This document shows, one piece after another, positions 37,966-46,569 of a stretch of DNA of 64,000 nucleotides. The stretch is from Comamonadaceae bacterium (GTDB taxonomy: Bacteria; Pseudomonadota; Gammaproteobacteria; Burkholderiales; Burkholderiaceae_C): the NCBI GenBank assembly GCA_947373245.1, contig CANBWY010000001.1, forward strand, positions 1 to 64,000, read 5' to 3'. Both the position numbers and the translations under genes were made by a program. Position 1 is the first letter of the stretch. Every line of letters begins with the position of its first letter. The notes beneath the pieces were generated by a model that saw nothing but the letters and a program-made list of their open reading frames with translations, was not told the DNA's origin and ran no database searches.

Positions 37966-38879
37966 GCGCCCGCTCCCAAACGCTCAGCCACACGCATGAT
38001 GGCACTGCGTGAGCGGGGGTTGCCCGCCACTTCCGCCACACTGGGCTTGACGCGATCAATCGCCTTGAAGTCCATCACCTTGGGTGCGGCAAATGGCGCA
38101 CGACGGTCATACACCTCACGCGAATGCTGTGTGATGAACTGTTTGACGATGCGGTCTTCCAAGGAATGGAAACTGATCACCGCCAAGCGCCCACCGGGAC
38201 GCAAAACATGCAAAGTTGCCGTTAACGCTTGTTGCAACTCCTCAAGCTCGGCATTGATGAAAATCCGAAAAGCCTGAAATGTGCGCGTTGCAGGGTCCTT
38301 GCCCGGCTCGCGGGTTTTGACCGTGTCAGCCACGAGCTTGGCCAGTTCAGCGGTGGATGTAGGCACGCCCCGTTCTTGTCGGCGAGCATCAATCGCCTTT
38401 GCAATCTGTAAAGCAAACCGTTCTTCGCCATATTCACGTATCACCTCCGCGATGTGTTGAACTTCCGCCTCGGCTAGCCATTCAGACACGCTTTGGCCAC
38501 GGGTGGTGTCCATGCGCATGTCTAAAGGGCCATCGTTTCGGAAGGAGAAACCGCGTGCTGGATTGTCGATCTGAGGTGAGCTCACCCCCAGATCCATCAG
38601 CACGCCGTCGATCGAGCCCGCGTCTAACTCGCCCAAGTGCGTGAAGCCTTGGTGGCGAATCGAAAAACGTGGGTCTTGAATTTGCTCAGCCGCTGCAATG
38701 GCGTCCAAATCTTTGTCAAAGGCAATCAATCGCCCCTTGGGTGAAAGCTTGGACAAGATGAGACGGGAGTGCCCGCCACGGCCAAAGGTCGCGTCTACAT
38801 AGGTTCCGTCCGGCTGGATGTCGAGAGCATCGACAGCTTCGCTGAGTAGGACGGTGGTGTGCTGCCAGGGCGTGTCCAC
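37962..38879 (-). CDS. rsmH: 16S rRNA (cytosine(1402)-N(4))-methyltransferase
   Basis: SAM-dependent methyltransferase (formerly MraW) acting on C1402 of 16S r[39 protein letters not shown] carries the SAM loop; [29 protein letters not shown] and [23 protein letters not shown] are diagnostic. 305 residues. Nine nt after mraZ, and overlapping ftsL by 4 nt. Confidence 0.97.
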   Translation of the reverse strand: MDTPWQHTTVLLSEAVDALDIQPDGTYVDATFGRGGHSRLILSKLSPKGRLIAFDKDLDAIAAAEQIQDPRFSIRHQGFTHLGELDAGSIDGVLMDLGVSSPQIDNPARGFSFRNDGPLDMRMDTTRGQSVSEWLAEAEVQHIAEVIREYGEERFALQIAKAIDARRQERGVPTSTAELAKLVADTVKTREPGKDPATRTFQAFRIFINAELEELQQALTATLHVLRPGGRLAVISFHSLEDRIVKQFITQHSREVYDRRAPFAAPKVMDFKAIDRVKPSVAEVAGNPRSRSAIMRVAERLGAGA

Positions 38880-38888
38880 CGCGATCCT

Positions 38889-39317
38889 TTAAAAAGAGAA
38901 TTCCTTGAACACATCGGGCATCTCGCCCTGCATGGCTTGGGCTTCTTGCGCTTCGTAAGTCGCCTTGTCCCAAAGTTCAAAGTGGTTACCCATGCCAAGC
39001 AGCATGGTGTCCTTGCTGATGCCCGCCGCCGTGCGCAACTCTGGCGAGATGAGGACGCGACCCGTGCCGTCCATCTCCACATCCATCGCATTGCCTAAGA
39101 AAATGCGTTTCCACCATTGCGCACTCATGGGGAGTGCGGCAATGCGTTCACGGAACTTTTCCCACTCGGTGCGCGGGAAGATCATCAAACAGCCATGGGG
39201 GTGACGCGTGACCGTGAGTTGCCCTGCCGCTGTTGCACTCAAGACGTCGCGATGCCGTGTCGGCACCGACAGACGGCCTTTGGCGTCAAGACTCAGCGAT
39301 GAAGCACCCTGGAACAC
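38889..39317 (-). CDS. mraZ: Transcriptional regulator MraZ
   Basis: AbrB-fold DNA-binding protein that represses its own dcw operon. [26 protein letters not shown] and the second repeat [18 protein letters not shown] are the two SpoVT/AbrB-like halves. I choose the GTG at 39317 (VFQGASS, 142 residues), because family members begin at this point; the ORF-track start 24 residues earlier adds a hydrophobic tail not seen in MraZ. First gene of the dcw cluster. Four AGTG repeats lie 60-93 bp upstream. Confidence 0.94.
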   Translation of the reverse strand: MFQGASSLSLDAKGRLSVPTRHRDVLSATAAGQLTVTRHPHGCLMIFPRTEWEKFRERIAALPMSAQWWKRIFLGNAMDVEMDGTGRVLISPELRTAAGISKDTMLLGMGNHFELWDKATYEAQEAQAMQGEMPDVFKEFSF

Positions 39318-39376
39318 GTGGCGAACCTTTTTCCCTTGGCAAACAAAACAAACAACCAGCGGGAAAAGGCTCAAGG

Positions 39377-39410
39377 CACTTTTCACCACTTAATTGCACT
39401 TATTTGCACT
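39377..39410 (-). promoter_or_regulatory. Likely MraZ operator: four AGTG direct repeats with 10-bp period
   Basis: On the minus strand AGTG occurs at 39410, 39400, 39390 and 39380, exactly 10 bp apart (AGTGCAAATA AGTGCAATTA AGTGGTGAAA AGTG). MraZ proteins are known to bind short G-rich direct repeats spaced one helical turn apart upstream of mraZ (TGGG-type in E. coli, AAAGTG-type in Mollicutes). An extended -10 (TGCTACAGT) runs straight into the first repeat, so bound MraZ would block transcription. Confidence 0.8.
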
Positions 39411-39415
39411 GTAGC
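39407..39415 (-). promoter_or_regulatory. Candidate extended -10 promoter of the dcw operon
   Basis: Minus-strand TGCTACAGT resembles the extended -10 TGnTATAAT. Its end overlaps the first AGTG repeat of the MraZ operator. A -35 at 17 bp would be GTGTTG, which is weak. Proposed from position and sequence only. Confidence 0.4.
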
Positions 39416-39570
39416 AGGAAAACGCCTTCTCAACACTTATTTTGGTGATTTTTTCAATGAAATCAACAACTTACAGCGACTTCAACATTTACGAGAAAGG
39501 TTGAAAATCGTTATGAATGAAGCACTTAGCAAAGGTACTAAAAGTGTCGTATGAAGAGAATTGGACATAA
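39411..39570. other. AT-rich gap upstream of mraZ, no gene seen
   Basis: This is the remainder of the 304-bp gap between mraZ and the DksA-like gene. It is markedly richer in A and T than its surroundings, as expected for a promoter region feeding the dcw operon. Only very short ORFs occur (for example 15 codons at 39457), without coding support. Confidence 0.6.
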
Positions 39571-39598
39571 AAAAAGCAGGCCGTGAAGCCTGCTTTTT
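39571..39598 (-). terminator. Rho-independent terminator of the DksA-like gene (bidirectional)
   Basis: AAAAAGCAGGC-CGTGAA-GCCTGCTTTTT: an 11-bp stem with A/T runs on both sides. It lies 23 nt after the DksA-like stop codon on the minus strand and separates that operon from the dcw promoter. Confidence 0.88.
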
Positions 39599-39621
39599 GA
39601 GGATTTTTGGCAGTTTCGTCC

Positions 39622-40893
39622 TCAATCTCCGAACATACGCTGCTTGATCTCACGGCGTTCTTGCGCTTCCAACGACAAACTGGCGGTGGGACGCGCCAAC
39701 AAGCGGCCAACACCAATGGCTTCGCCGGTCTCGTCACAGTAGCCGTAATCACCGCTGTCGATGCGATGGATCGATTGCTCAATTTTCTTAAGCAACTTGC
39801 GCTCGCGGTCGCGTGTGCGCAACTCCAAGGCGTGCTCTTCTTCAATCGTGGCGCGATCGGCAGGATCGGGCACCACCACCGTGTCTTCGCGCAGATGCTC
39901 GGTGGTTTCGCTGGCATTGCTCAACACTTCGTTCTTCAAATGAACGAGTTTGAGGCGGAAAAATGCCATTTGGGTTTCATTCATGTACTCGCTGTCAGGC
40001 ATGGCGATGATTTCTGCATCGGTCAGTTGGTCAGCCGTTTTGGTCTTCCAGTTATCAGCGAGCTTGGCGTCTTTTTTAGGTATCACAGGAACAATGGTTG
40101 GAGCAGAGGGGGCCGTCATCGGCATAAAGCTGTTCTTGGCTGCGTTGGACGCAACCACTTGAGCAGGCGGGGGAGGAACCAAAGCCGCCATTTTGGCCGC
40201 TCTGGAGTTTTTCTTGTGCACCACAGGGGTGTAACCAGGAATGATGGGGGTCACATGCACCACGGGTGCAGGCGCTGCCGCCACGGACTTGGTTTTTGGT
40301 GTTTTAGCGACTTTGGCTGGTTTTTCAGCCTTGGCGACAACCGCCTTGCCCGTCACAGGTTTGACGGCCTTGGTTGGGGTGGTTTTTGCCACAGGTGCCT
40401 TTTTGGCGGGGACCGCCTTGGCAGGCTTGGCGGCGACTTTGGTCGTCACCGGTTTAACAGCACTTTTCACAGCCACTTTAGCAGGCGCTTTAAGGGGCGA
40501 TTTGACCGTTTTGGCGGGCGCTTTCACAGCCACTTTCGGGGCCGCCTTTGCAGGGGCTTTCACTGGCGCCTTTGCCAATGTTTTGACCAATGTCTTTTGG
40601 GCTACCGCTTTTTTAGCAGGAGCGACAGGCTTTTTAACAATCACTTTTTTTGCCGCCACCTTGGGGGAGGCAGCTTTCGTTGCAACCCCTTTCTGAGCCG
40701 TCACCTTCTTGGCAACCACTTTTTTCGGGACCGCTTTGACTGGAACGGCTTTTTTAGCCACCGTCTTGGCAGGCGCTTTCACGGACTTGACTGGCGTCTT
40801 GACCGCCACAGGTTTCTTCACGGCCGTCTTGGCCGTCGCTTTTGTAGCGAGAACAGGCTTCTTAGAAGCGATTTTCTTGGATTTGGCAGTCAC
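39622..40893 (-). CDS. DksA/TraR-family RNA polymerase-binding protein with long histone H1-like N-terminal tail
   Basis: The C-terminal 150 residues or so match DksA, which binds the RNA polymerase secondary channel and acts with ppGpp: SEYMNETQMAFFRLKL, PDPADRATIEEEHALELRTRDRERKLLKKIEQSI and GYCDETGEAIGVGRLLARPTASLSLEAQERRE. Only one of the four zinc-finger cysteines remains (C-x-x-T, then S and A), as in some other non-zinc DksA proteins. About 270 N-terminal residues are Lys/Ala/Pro/Val-rich repeats like histone H1. The GTG start at 40893 follows a strong ribosome site (GAGGAG, 7-nt spacing); the ORF-track ATG lies 47 residues upstream without one. Downstream of a COG0523 GTPase. Confidence 0.88.
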   Translation of the reverse strand: MTAKSKKIASKKPVLATKATAKTAVKKPVAVKTPVKSVKAPAKTVAKKAVPVKAVPKKVVAKKVTAQKGVATKAASPKVAAKKVIVKKPVAPAKKAVAQKTLVKTLAKAPVKAPAKAAPKVAVKAPAKTVKSPLKAPAKVAVKSAVKPVTTKVAAKPAKAVPAKKAPVAKTTPTKAVKPVTGKAVVAKAEKPAKVAKTPKTKSVAAAPAPVVHVTPIIPGYTPVVHKKNSRAAKMAALVPPPPAQVVASNAAKNSFMPMTAPSAPTIVPVIPKKDAKLADNWKTKTADQLTDAEIIAMPDSEYMNETQMAFFRLKLVHLKNEVLSNASETTEHLREDTVVVPDPADRATIEEEHALELRTRDRERKLLKKIEQSIHRIDSGDYGYCDETGEAIGVGRLLARPTASLSLEAQERREIKQRMFGD

Positions 40894-41040
40894 TGTGGGT
40901 CTCCTCGCAGTCTTCGGCCGCACGGGTGTGCTGGGTGATGTCTCACGGATAGGCGAGGCATCAAGGCTTGGGGCTGGCGCGCGGGATTGTAGCCACAATC
41001 CCCAGGGCGACATCAAATTTGCAAAAACTGCCATATTTCA

Positions 41041-42105
41041 TCAAACCAATGACTGATCGAGACCTTGAATCAAAATGTCTTTGGGCAGGTCGATGCCAAT
41101 GAACACCATTTTGCTAACGCGCTCTTCGCCTTCGGCCCAATCGGGGCCCAAATCACTGCCCATCAACTGGTGCACGCCTTGGAAAATGACTTTTTTATCC
41201 GTGCCCTTCATATTGAGCACGCCTTTGTAGCGCAGCATCTTGGGGCCGTAGATATTGACGATGGCGCCCAAGAAGTCTTCCAGCTTGGCGGGGTCAAATT
41301 TGCGCTTGGACTTGTAGACGAAGCTTTTCACATCGTCGTCATAGTGGTGGTGATGGCCCTGCCCGTGGTCATGGTCATGCGCGTGCGACGGATGGTTGCA
41401 ATGCTCGCCGTGTTCATGGTCATGGTGATCGTGCGTGTGGTTGTGTCCGTCATCGGCCAAAAAGTCAGGGTCAATGTCCAGCTTGGCGTTCAAGTTGAAC
41501 CCGCGCAGGTCAAACACTTCGGCCAAGGACACCTCGCCAAAGTGCACCACTTTTTGTGGGGCGCGTGGGTTCATGTGCTTCAAGCGGTGCTGCAAGGCAT
41601 CCAACTCAGCGGGCGACACCAAATCGGCCTTGCTGATGAAGATTTGGTCCGCAAACCCCACTTGACGACGCGCTTCTTGACGGTCGTTGAGCTGTTGGGC
41701 CGCATGTTTGGCATCCACCAAGGTCAAGATCGAGTCAAGTAAAAAGCTCTCCGCAATTTCGTCATCCATGAAGAAGGTTTGCGCCACCGGGCCTGGATCG
41801 GCCAAGCCGGTGGTCTCGATCACCACGCGGTCGAAGTGGAGCAGACCTTTGCGTTTTTTGGCTGCCAACAGTTGCAAGGTGGTGCGCAAGTCTTCGCGGA
41901 TGGTGCAGCACACGCAACCGTTGTTCATCTGGATGATTTGCTCGTTGGTGTCTGACACCAAGATCTCGTTGTCGATGTTTTCTTCGCCAAACTCGTTTTC
42001 GATGATGGCAATTTTTTGGCCGTGCGCCTCGGTCAGCACGCGCTTCAACAGGGTGGTTTTGCCCGAGCCCAAAAAGCCGGTCAGGATGGTGGCGGGGATC
42101 AACAT
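41041..42105 (-). CDS. COG0523 (CobW/ZNG1-family) metal-chaperone GTPase with His-rich loop
   Basis: G3E GTPase of 354 residues: P-loop TGFLGSGKTTLLKRVL, the metal-binding GCVCCTIREDL (CxCC), VVIETTGLADPGPVA, SKADLV (NKxD-like) and a CobW C-terminal domain. A His/Asp-rich stretch (HNHTHDHHDHEHGEH...HDHGQGHHHHY, about residues 212-250) is a likely zinc buffer. Members deliver zinc or other metals to client enzymes. It lies 147 nt upstream of the DksA-like GTG and 21 nt after rlmI. A metal role fits the adjacent DksA variant, but this is inference. Confidence 0.9.
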   Translation of the reverse strand: MLIPATILTGFLGSGKTTLLKRVLTEAHGQKIAIIENEFGEENIDNEILVSDTNEQIIQMNNGCVCCTIREDLRTTLQLLAAKKRKGLLHFDRVVIETTGLADPGPVAQTFFMDDEIAESFLLDSILTLVDAKHAAQQLNDRQEARRQVGFADQIFISKADLVSPAELDALQHRLKHMNPRAPQKVVHFGEVSLAEVFDLRGFNLNAKLDIDPDFLADDGHNHTHDHHDHEHGEHCNHPSHAHDHDHGQGHHHHYDDDVKSFVYKSKRKFDPAKLEDFLGAIVNIYGPKMLRYKGVLNMKGTDKKVIFQGVHQLMGSDLGPDWAEGEERVSKMVFIGIDLPKDILIQGLDQSLV

Positions 42106-42126
42106 GAGAGAGCCTTGTGAAATAAC

Positions 42127-43353
42127 TTAATGAGCCAATATTGTGGCCGAGCTGGCTTTTTCAACCAATTCCGCGGCTTTCACGACCACCAGCCCCTTGA
42201 GGTATTCGCCCTCAGGGAAGGTCAAGGTCATGGGATGGTCGGGCGCGCCTTGCATGCGTTCGCTGATGTAGCCGTCGCACGGCGCGTCAATCCCCGCCGA
42301 CGCGATGATTTTGTGGAACAAGTCGGCGCTGATGCCACCCGAGCAGCTGTAGGTGAACAACACGCCACCTGGCTCCAGCAGCTTGAAGGCCAAGCGGTTG
42401 ATGTCTTTGTAAGCACGCGCGGCCCGGTCAGCGTGTGCGGCAGTCGGCGCAAACTTCGGCGGGTCGAGCACGATGGCGTCAAACGTGCGGCCTTCTTGGA
42501 TGAATTGGCGCAGCGAGGCGTTCACATCCGCATCCATCATGGTGGTGCGTGCGGCATCAAAGCCATTCAGCGCCACGTTGGCTTTGGCCAGTTCAATCGC
42601 GGGGCCGGATGAATCAATCGACATCACATGTGCCGCACCGCCGGCCAACGCGGCCACGGTGAAACCACCGGTGTAGCAATAGCAGTTGAGCACGCGCTGG
42701 AACTGCAAGCGACGGGCGTAATCGGCAAACTTTTTGCGGCTGTCACGTTGGTCCAAATAGAAACCGGTCTTGTGACCCTCGGCCACGTCGAGTGATAACT
42801 GCCAATCGTGCTCACGCAGCACCACGCCTGTGGCGCCCTCGCCCCGCAGCCAGCCCGTCACTTCAGGCAAGCCTTCGAGCTTGCGCACGTTGGAGTCTGA
42901 GCGTTCGTAGAGTTTGGTCAAGCCGGTTTGTGCCAGCAACGCGTCGGCAATCACAGACTTCCAGCGCTCCGTGCCACAAGAGAGAAATGAGGCCACCAAG
43001 GTTTCGTCATAGCGATCCACGATGAGGCCAGGCAAACCGTCAGACTCGCCATGAATCAATCGCACGCCATTGCTTTGAATGTCGAAACGGCTGCGCGCTG
43101 CGATGGCGCGCGCAATCGAGGACTTGAAGAATGAGGCGTCAATGCGCTGGCCTTCGTCAAAACTCCAAATACGCGCGCGAATTTTGGATTCGGGGCTGAA
43201 CGAGGCCCAGCCAAGGAACTGGCCGTCATTCGATTCCACACGCACGGTTTCACCCGCATCGCCACTGCCTTTGGCAATGGCACCATCAAAAATCCACGGG
43301 TGGCGGCGCAGCGCGGAGCGCTCTTTGCCTTCTCTTAACTTGATTGATTTCAT
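42127..43353 (-). CDS. rlmI: Class I rRNA methyltransferase (RlmI-like, PUA domain)
   Basis: SAM-dependent 23S rRNA (cytosine-C5)-methyltransferase family. An N-terminal PUA domain (MKSIKLREGKERSALRRHPWIFDGAIAK) precedes a Rossmann domain with GFYLDQRDSRKKFADYA, VLNCYCYTGGFTVAAL, DPPKFAPTAAHADRAARAYKDIN and FTYSCSGGISADLF. 408 residues from the ATG at 43353; the ORF track adds 57 residues from inside xerC. The symbol follows E. coli; orthology to RlmI rather than a close paralogue is likely but not proved. Confidence 0.88.
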   Translation of the reverse strand: MKSIKLREGKERSALRRHPWIFDGAIAKGSGDAGETVRVESNDGQFLGWASFSPESKIRARIWSFDEGQRIDASFFKSSIARAIAARSRFDIQSNGVRLIHGESDGLPGLIVDRYDETLVASFLSCGTERWKSVIADALLAQTGLTKLYERSDSNVRKLEGLPEVTGWLRGEGATGVVLREHDWQLSLDVAEGHKTGFYLDQRDSRKKFADYARRLQFQRVLNCYCYTGGFTVAALAGGAAHVMSIDSSGPAIELAKANVALNGFDAARTTMMDADVNASLRQFIQEGRTFDAIVLDPPKFAPTAAHADRAARAYKDINRLAFKLLEPGGVLFTYSCSGGISADLFHKIIASAGIDAPCDGYISERMQGAPDHPMTLTFPEGEYLKGLVVVKAAELVEKASSATILAH

Positions 43354-43366
43354 CTCACCATTGTCG

Positions 43367-44293
43367 TTACTTCTTACGCGCTCTCGGATGCGCCGCGTCA
43401 TAAGCCTGCGCCAAGTGCTGAAAGTCCAACCGCGTGTAAACCTGCGTGGTGGTGATGTTGGCGTGTCCCAGCAACTCTTGCACGCCACGTAAATCTTGGC
43501 TGGACTGCAACAGGTGGCTGGCAAATGAGTGGCGCAGCATGTGGGGATGCACGGGGGTGGACAAGCCTGCTTTCAAACTGCGCTGGCGCAAGCGCTGCCA
43601 AATGGCTTGCGCCGTCAGTCGCGTGCCATTGCGGCCAATGAACATCGCGGCTTGCTCGGCCGTGGCGGGGGTGAGGCCTTGGTCGCGCACCGCGACCCAA
43701 GCTTGCATCGCCTCTAGCGCTTTGCTGCCCACAGGCACGCTACGGCGCTTGCTGCCTTTGCCAAGCACGTGGGCCTCGCCACCGTCAAAGTCAATCCAGC
43801 CTTTGGCATGCACACCCGCTTGCACATCCAAGCCCACCAACTCGCCCACACGTAAGCCGCAGCCGTAGAGCATTTCGACGATGGCCGCATCGCGGCATTC
43901 GAGCCACGGGTCACTGGCGTCGGGTGCGGCGTGGTACTCAGCCAGTTGCACCGCATCGTCCACACCCAAGGCTTTGGGCAAGGGCTTGGGGGCTTTAGGG
44001 GCGCGCACGTCTTGCACAGGGTTGCTGAGCACCTTGCCTTCGCGGCCCAGCCACACATAAAAACCGCGCCAGCCCGACAAGATGAGCGCAATGCCGCGCC
44101 CGCTGCGTCCACCGCTGTGCATCTGTGACACCCAGCGTCGGATGTGCGTGTTTTGCACCGCCTCTAGCGCCACGTTGGCTTGGGCGGCGTACTCGGCGAG
44201 CTTTTGCAGGTCTAAGGTGTAGAGGGCCAGCGTGCGCTCGGCCAAGCGCTTTTCAAAGCGAACGTGGTCGAGGTAGCGGGCGACCAAGCTCAT
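43367..44293 (-). CDS. xerC: Tyrosine recombinase XerC
   Basis: Site-specific recombinase that acts with XerD and FtsK at dif to resolve chromosome dimers. N-terminal SAM-like core-binding domain (YLDHVRFEKRLAERTLALYTLDL), then the catalytic domain with LYGCGLRVGELVGL (Arg), HPHMLRHSFASHLL (His, Arg), LGHANITTTQVYTRLDF (His/nucleophile Tyr). 308 residues. It lies 23 nt after DUF484, and dapF-DUF484-xerC is a well-known proteobacterial gene order that separates XerC from XerD. Confidence 0.95.
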   Translation of the reverse strand: MSLVARYLDHVRFEKRLAERTLALYTLDLQKLAEYAAQANVALEAVQNTHIRRWVSQMHSGGRSGRGIALILSGWRGFYVWLGREGKVLSNPVQDVRAPKAPKPLPKALGVDDAVQLAEYHAAPDASDPWLECRDAAIVEMLYGCGLRVGELVGLDVQAGVHAKGWIDFDGGEAHVLGKGSKRRSVPVGSKALEAMQAWVAVRDQGLTPATAEQAAMFIGRNGTRLTAQAIWQRLRQRSLKAGLSTPVHPHMLRHSFASHLLQSSQDLRGVQELLGHANITTTQVYTRLDFQHLAQAYDAAHPRARKK

Positions 44294-44316
44294 GGTGTGA
44301 TTGACCGCAAGTGGTT

Positions 44317-45024
44317 TTAACGCAGGTGTGACAACGCCGCGCTGGCTAAGTCGCCCATGCGTTCGATGATGGTGGTGCCCATGCCCTCGTAGTAGCGCTG
44401 CGGGTCGGGCGAGGCCAACACCAACAAGCCAATCACAGGTTGCTGCGCAGCGGTTTGCGGGGTGTCTTCTGGGCGCGTGGCGCGCAAAGCGATGAATGCC
44501 ACCGACTGCGCGGCGGCGGGGTCAGCCAGCCACTGCACGGCATCGAAATTGTTTCTGATGCCCACATACGGCGTGGTCAAGGTGGCTGCGAAGTCTTTGA
44601 TGGGGTCGATCACGCTTTGTGCAAAGGGCTCAATCTGGAACGCCTCACTCACGCCCCACACCTTGATGGCCACTTGCGGCACCATGAAGTCGTGTTGGAT
44701 GTGGTCGGCAATGGTGTGTGGCAAGTCGCGCGCGTTGCTGGTCATGAGCAAGGTTTTGACCCAGCGCTGCATGCGTTCAATCAGCACCTCGTTTTCCGTG
44801 CCGTGGCGCATCATGTCCATCATGCGCAGCTCAAGGGCACGAATTTTCTCGCGCATCATTTCAGCTTGGCGCTCTTGCAGGCTCACGGCGCGGTGGCTGT
44901 GCGGGCTGGTGAGTTTGACCGTGGCCAACAACTCAGCGTGGCGCTCAAAAAAATCAGGCGTGTTCACCAAAAAATTGGCGATGTCGTCTTCGGTGATGGG
45001 GTTCATCGCTGCGTTGTGGGTCAT
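44317..45024 (-). CDS. DUF484 family protein
   Basis: GAF-like DUF484 protein of about 235 residues with unknown biochemical role, nearly always found between dapF and xerC. N-terminal [29 protein letters not shown] and [21 protein letters not shown] (coiled coil) are typical. Start [14 protein letters not shown] overlaps the dapF stop (ATGA); the ORF-track entry starts 62 residues earlier, inside dapF. Confidence 0.9.
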   Translation of the reverse strand: MTHNAAMNPITEDDIANFLVNTPDFFERHAELLATVKLTSPHSHRAVSLQERQAEMMREKIRALELRMMDMMRHGTENEVLIERMQRWVKTLLMTSNARDLPHTIADHIQHDFMVPQVAIKVWGVSEAFQIEPFAQSVIDPIKDFAATLTTPYVGIRNNFDAVQWLADPAAAQSVAFIALRATRPEDTPQTAAQQPVIGLLVLASPDPQRYYEGMGTTIIERMGDLASAALSHLR

Positions 45025-45908
45025 AGGGTGTCCGGTATCGTGATTTCGCCTTGGAAGACGGTGGTGGCTGGGCCGGTCATGCGCACCGAAGTGTCGCCGC
45101 CCTGCCATTCGATGAGAAGTGTGCCGCCGTGGGTCTGCACGCGCACACTTGCGTCCAGCAAGCCCCAGCGTATGCCGGTCACCACTGCCGCACAAGCGCC
45201 CGTGCCGCACGCCAGCGTTTCGCCGGCGCCGCGCTCGAACACGCGCAAGCGCACCGCGCCGCGGTTGAGCACTTGCATGAAGCCCGCGTTCACGCGTTTG
45301 GGGAAGGCGGCATGGTTTTCGATCAAGGGGCCTTGCTCAAGCACAGGAGCGGTGTCCACATCGGCCACCACTTGCACGGCGTGCGGGTTGCCCATGGAGA
45401 GCACGCCGACTTTGGGCATGTCGCCGTTGCTCAGGGGCAGTTGCCACACCTGCGCGTCAGCAGCGCTGGCGGGTTGACCGGCCAGACCCAAGGGTGTGGC
45501 GTGCGCGGCGTTAAACGGCACTTGGGGCAAGTCAAACACGGGCGCGCCCATGTCAACGCTCACTTGACCGTCTGGCATTTCGTGCAAGGTGATCACACCG
45601 CCGTGCACTTTGACGCGCACGGTGGTTTTGTCGGTCAGGCCTTGCTCGCGCACAAAGCGCACAAAGCAGCGCGAGCCGTTGCCGCACTGTTCCACTTCAC
45701 CGCCATCGGCGTTGTGGATGAGGTATTCAAAGTCGACGTCGGACTGGGGCGCGGGGCGCACGGTCAGAATTTGATCTGCCCCCACACCAAAGTGGCGATC
45801 GGCCAGAAAACGGTACTGGGCGGGCGTGAGGTTCAGCGGTTGCGCGGTCTCGTCCAAGACCACAAAGTCGTTGCCTGCGCCCTGCATTTTGGTGAAGCGG
45901 ATTTGCAT
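45021..45908 (-). CDS. dapF: Diaminopimelate epimerase
   Basis: Converts LL- to meso-diaminopimelate, used for lysine and for the murein stem peptide added by Mur[21 protein letters not shown] is the N-terminus; the two catalytic cysteines are in [13 protein letters not shown] and [14 protein letters not shown]. 295 residues, somewhat longer than E. coli DapF (274). The start is MQIRF (45908), six residues after the ORF-track start. It begins a probable dapF-DUF484-xerC-rlmI-COG0523-dksA transcript and is divergent from the CMD-family gene. Confidence 0.96.
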   Translation of the reverse strand: MQIRFTKMQGAGNDFVVLDETAQPLNLTPAQYRFLADRHFGVGADQILTVRPAPQSDVDFEYLIHNADGGEVEQCGNGSRCFVRFVREQGLTDKTTVRVKVHGGVITLHEMPDGQVSVDMGAPVFDLPQVPFNAAHATPLGLAGQPASAADAQVWQLPLSNGDMPKVGVLSMGNPHAVQVVADVDTAPVLEQGPLIENHAAFPKRVNAGFMQVLNRGAVRLRVFERGAGETLACGTGACAAVVTGIRWGLLDASVRVQTHGGTLLIEWQGGDTSVRMTGPATTVFQGEITIPDTL

Positions 45909-46008
45909 GCCCCGATTATCGAGCACGTCGCTGTCGCGAAGTGGGCAGACCGTTCAAGCGCTTGCGTTTATGCTCGCGCCTTCTTTGAACTGAACCTGAG
46001 ACACCAAC

Positions 46009-46566
46009 ATGCGCATTCCTGCTTGGACCCCCGAACAAAAACACCAACCGCAAGATTTGGTTGACGCCATCCTCGCCCGTCGCGGCGGCGAACTGATCAA
46101 CCTCGACACCGCATTGCTGTGGAGCGAGCCCGTGGCACGGGGATGGAATGTGTATTTGAAAAACGTGCGTACGGGCCTGCCCACCAGTCGCAAGCTGTGC
46201 GAGCTGGGCATTTGCACTGTGGCACTGCTGACCGGTGCCACCTATGAGTACCACCACCACGCACCCGACTTTTTACATGCCGGAGGCACACAGGCCGAGC
46301 TAGACGCCTTAAACCGCGTGGTGCAAGGTGATGCCCGTCAACCCGTGACCGATGCCGCCCTGGGTGAGATTGAACGTTTGGTGGTGCAATACGCCGCGCA
46401 AATGACACGCGACGTGAAAGTGGAAGACGCGTTGTTTGCGGCCCTGCAAACCCGCTTCACCACCACCGAGTTGGTGGAGTTGACCATCGCGATTGCCACC
46501 TACAACATGGTGGCCCGCTTTTTAGTCGCTTTGCAAATCACGCCAGAGGGTGAACCCGCGCGTTGA
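46009..46566 (+). CDS. Carboxymuconolactone decarboxylase-like (CMD/AhpD fold) protein
   Basis: A 185-residue all-helical protein resembling the CMD family: LPTSRKLCELGICTVALLTGATYEYHHHAPDFLHAG and LVELTIAIATYNMVARFLVAL. The AhpD redox pair CxxC is absent, and a His cluster (EYHHH) stands in the active-site region, as in decarboxylase-like members. The substrate is unknown. It is a single gene, convergent with the Bug-type gene only 3 nt away. Confidence 0.78.
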   Translation: MRIPAWTPEQKHQPQDLVDAILARRGGELINLDTALLWSEPVARGWNVYLKNVRTGLPTSRKLCELGICTVALLTGATYEYHHHAPDFLHAGGTQAELDALNRVVQGDARQPVTDAALGEIERLVVQYAAQMTRDVKVEDALFAALQTRFTTTELVELTIAIATYNMVARFLVALQITPEGEPAR

Positions 46567-46569
46567 CCC

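Noticed and set aside
39457-39504. 15-codon ORF (MKSTTYSDFNIYEKG) in the gap upstream of mraZ
   Set aside because: Too short, no ribosome site and no downstream gene in that direction to regulate.
39607-40938. 443-residue plus-strand ORF opposite the DksA-like gene
   Set aside because: Its Gly/His/Phe/Arg-rich composition is the mirror of the Lys/Ala codons on the other strand; the minus-strand protein has a DksA domain and a strong ribosome site.
41330-41460. CAT/CGT-rich short repeats inside the COG0523 gene
   Set aside because: They encode the His/Asp metal-binding loop and are protein-level low complexity, not a DNA repeat element.
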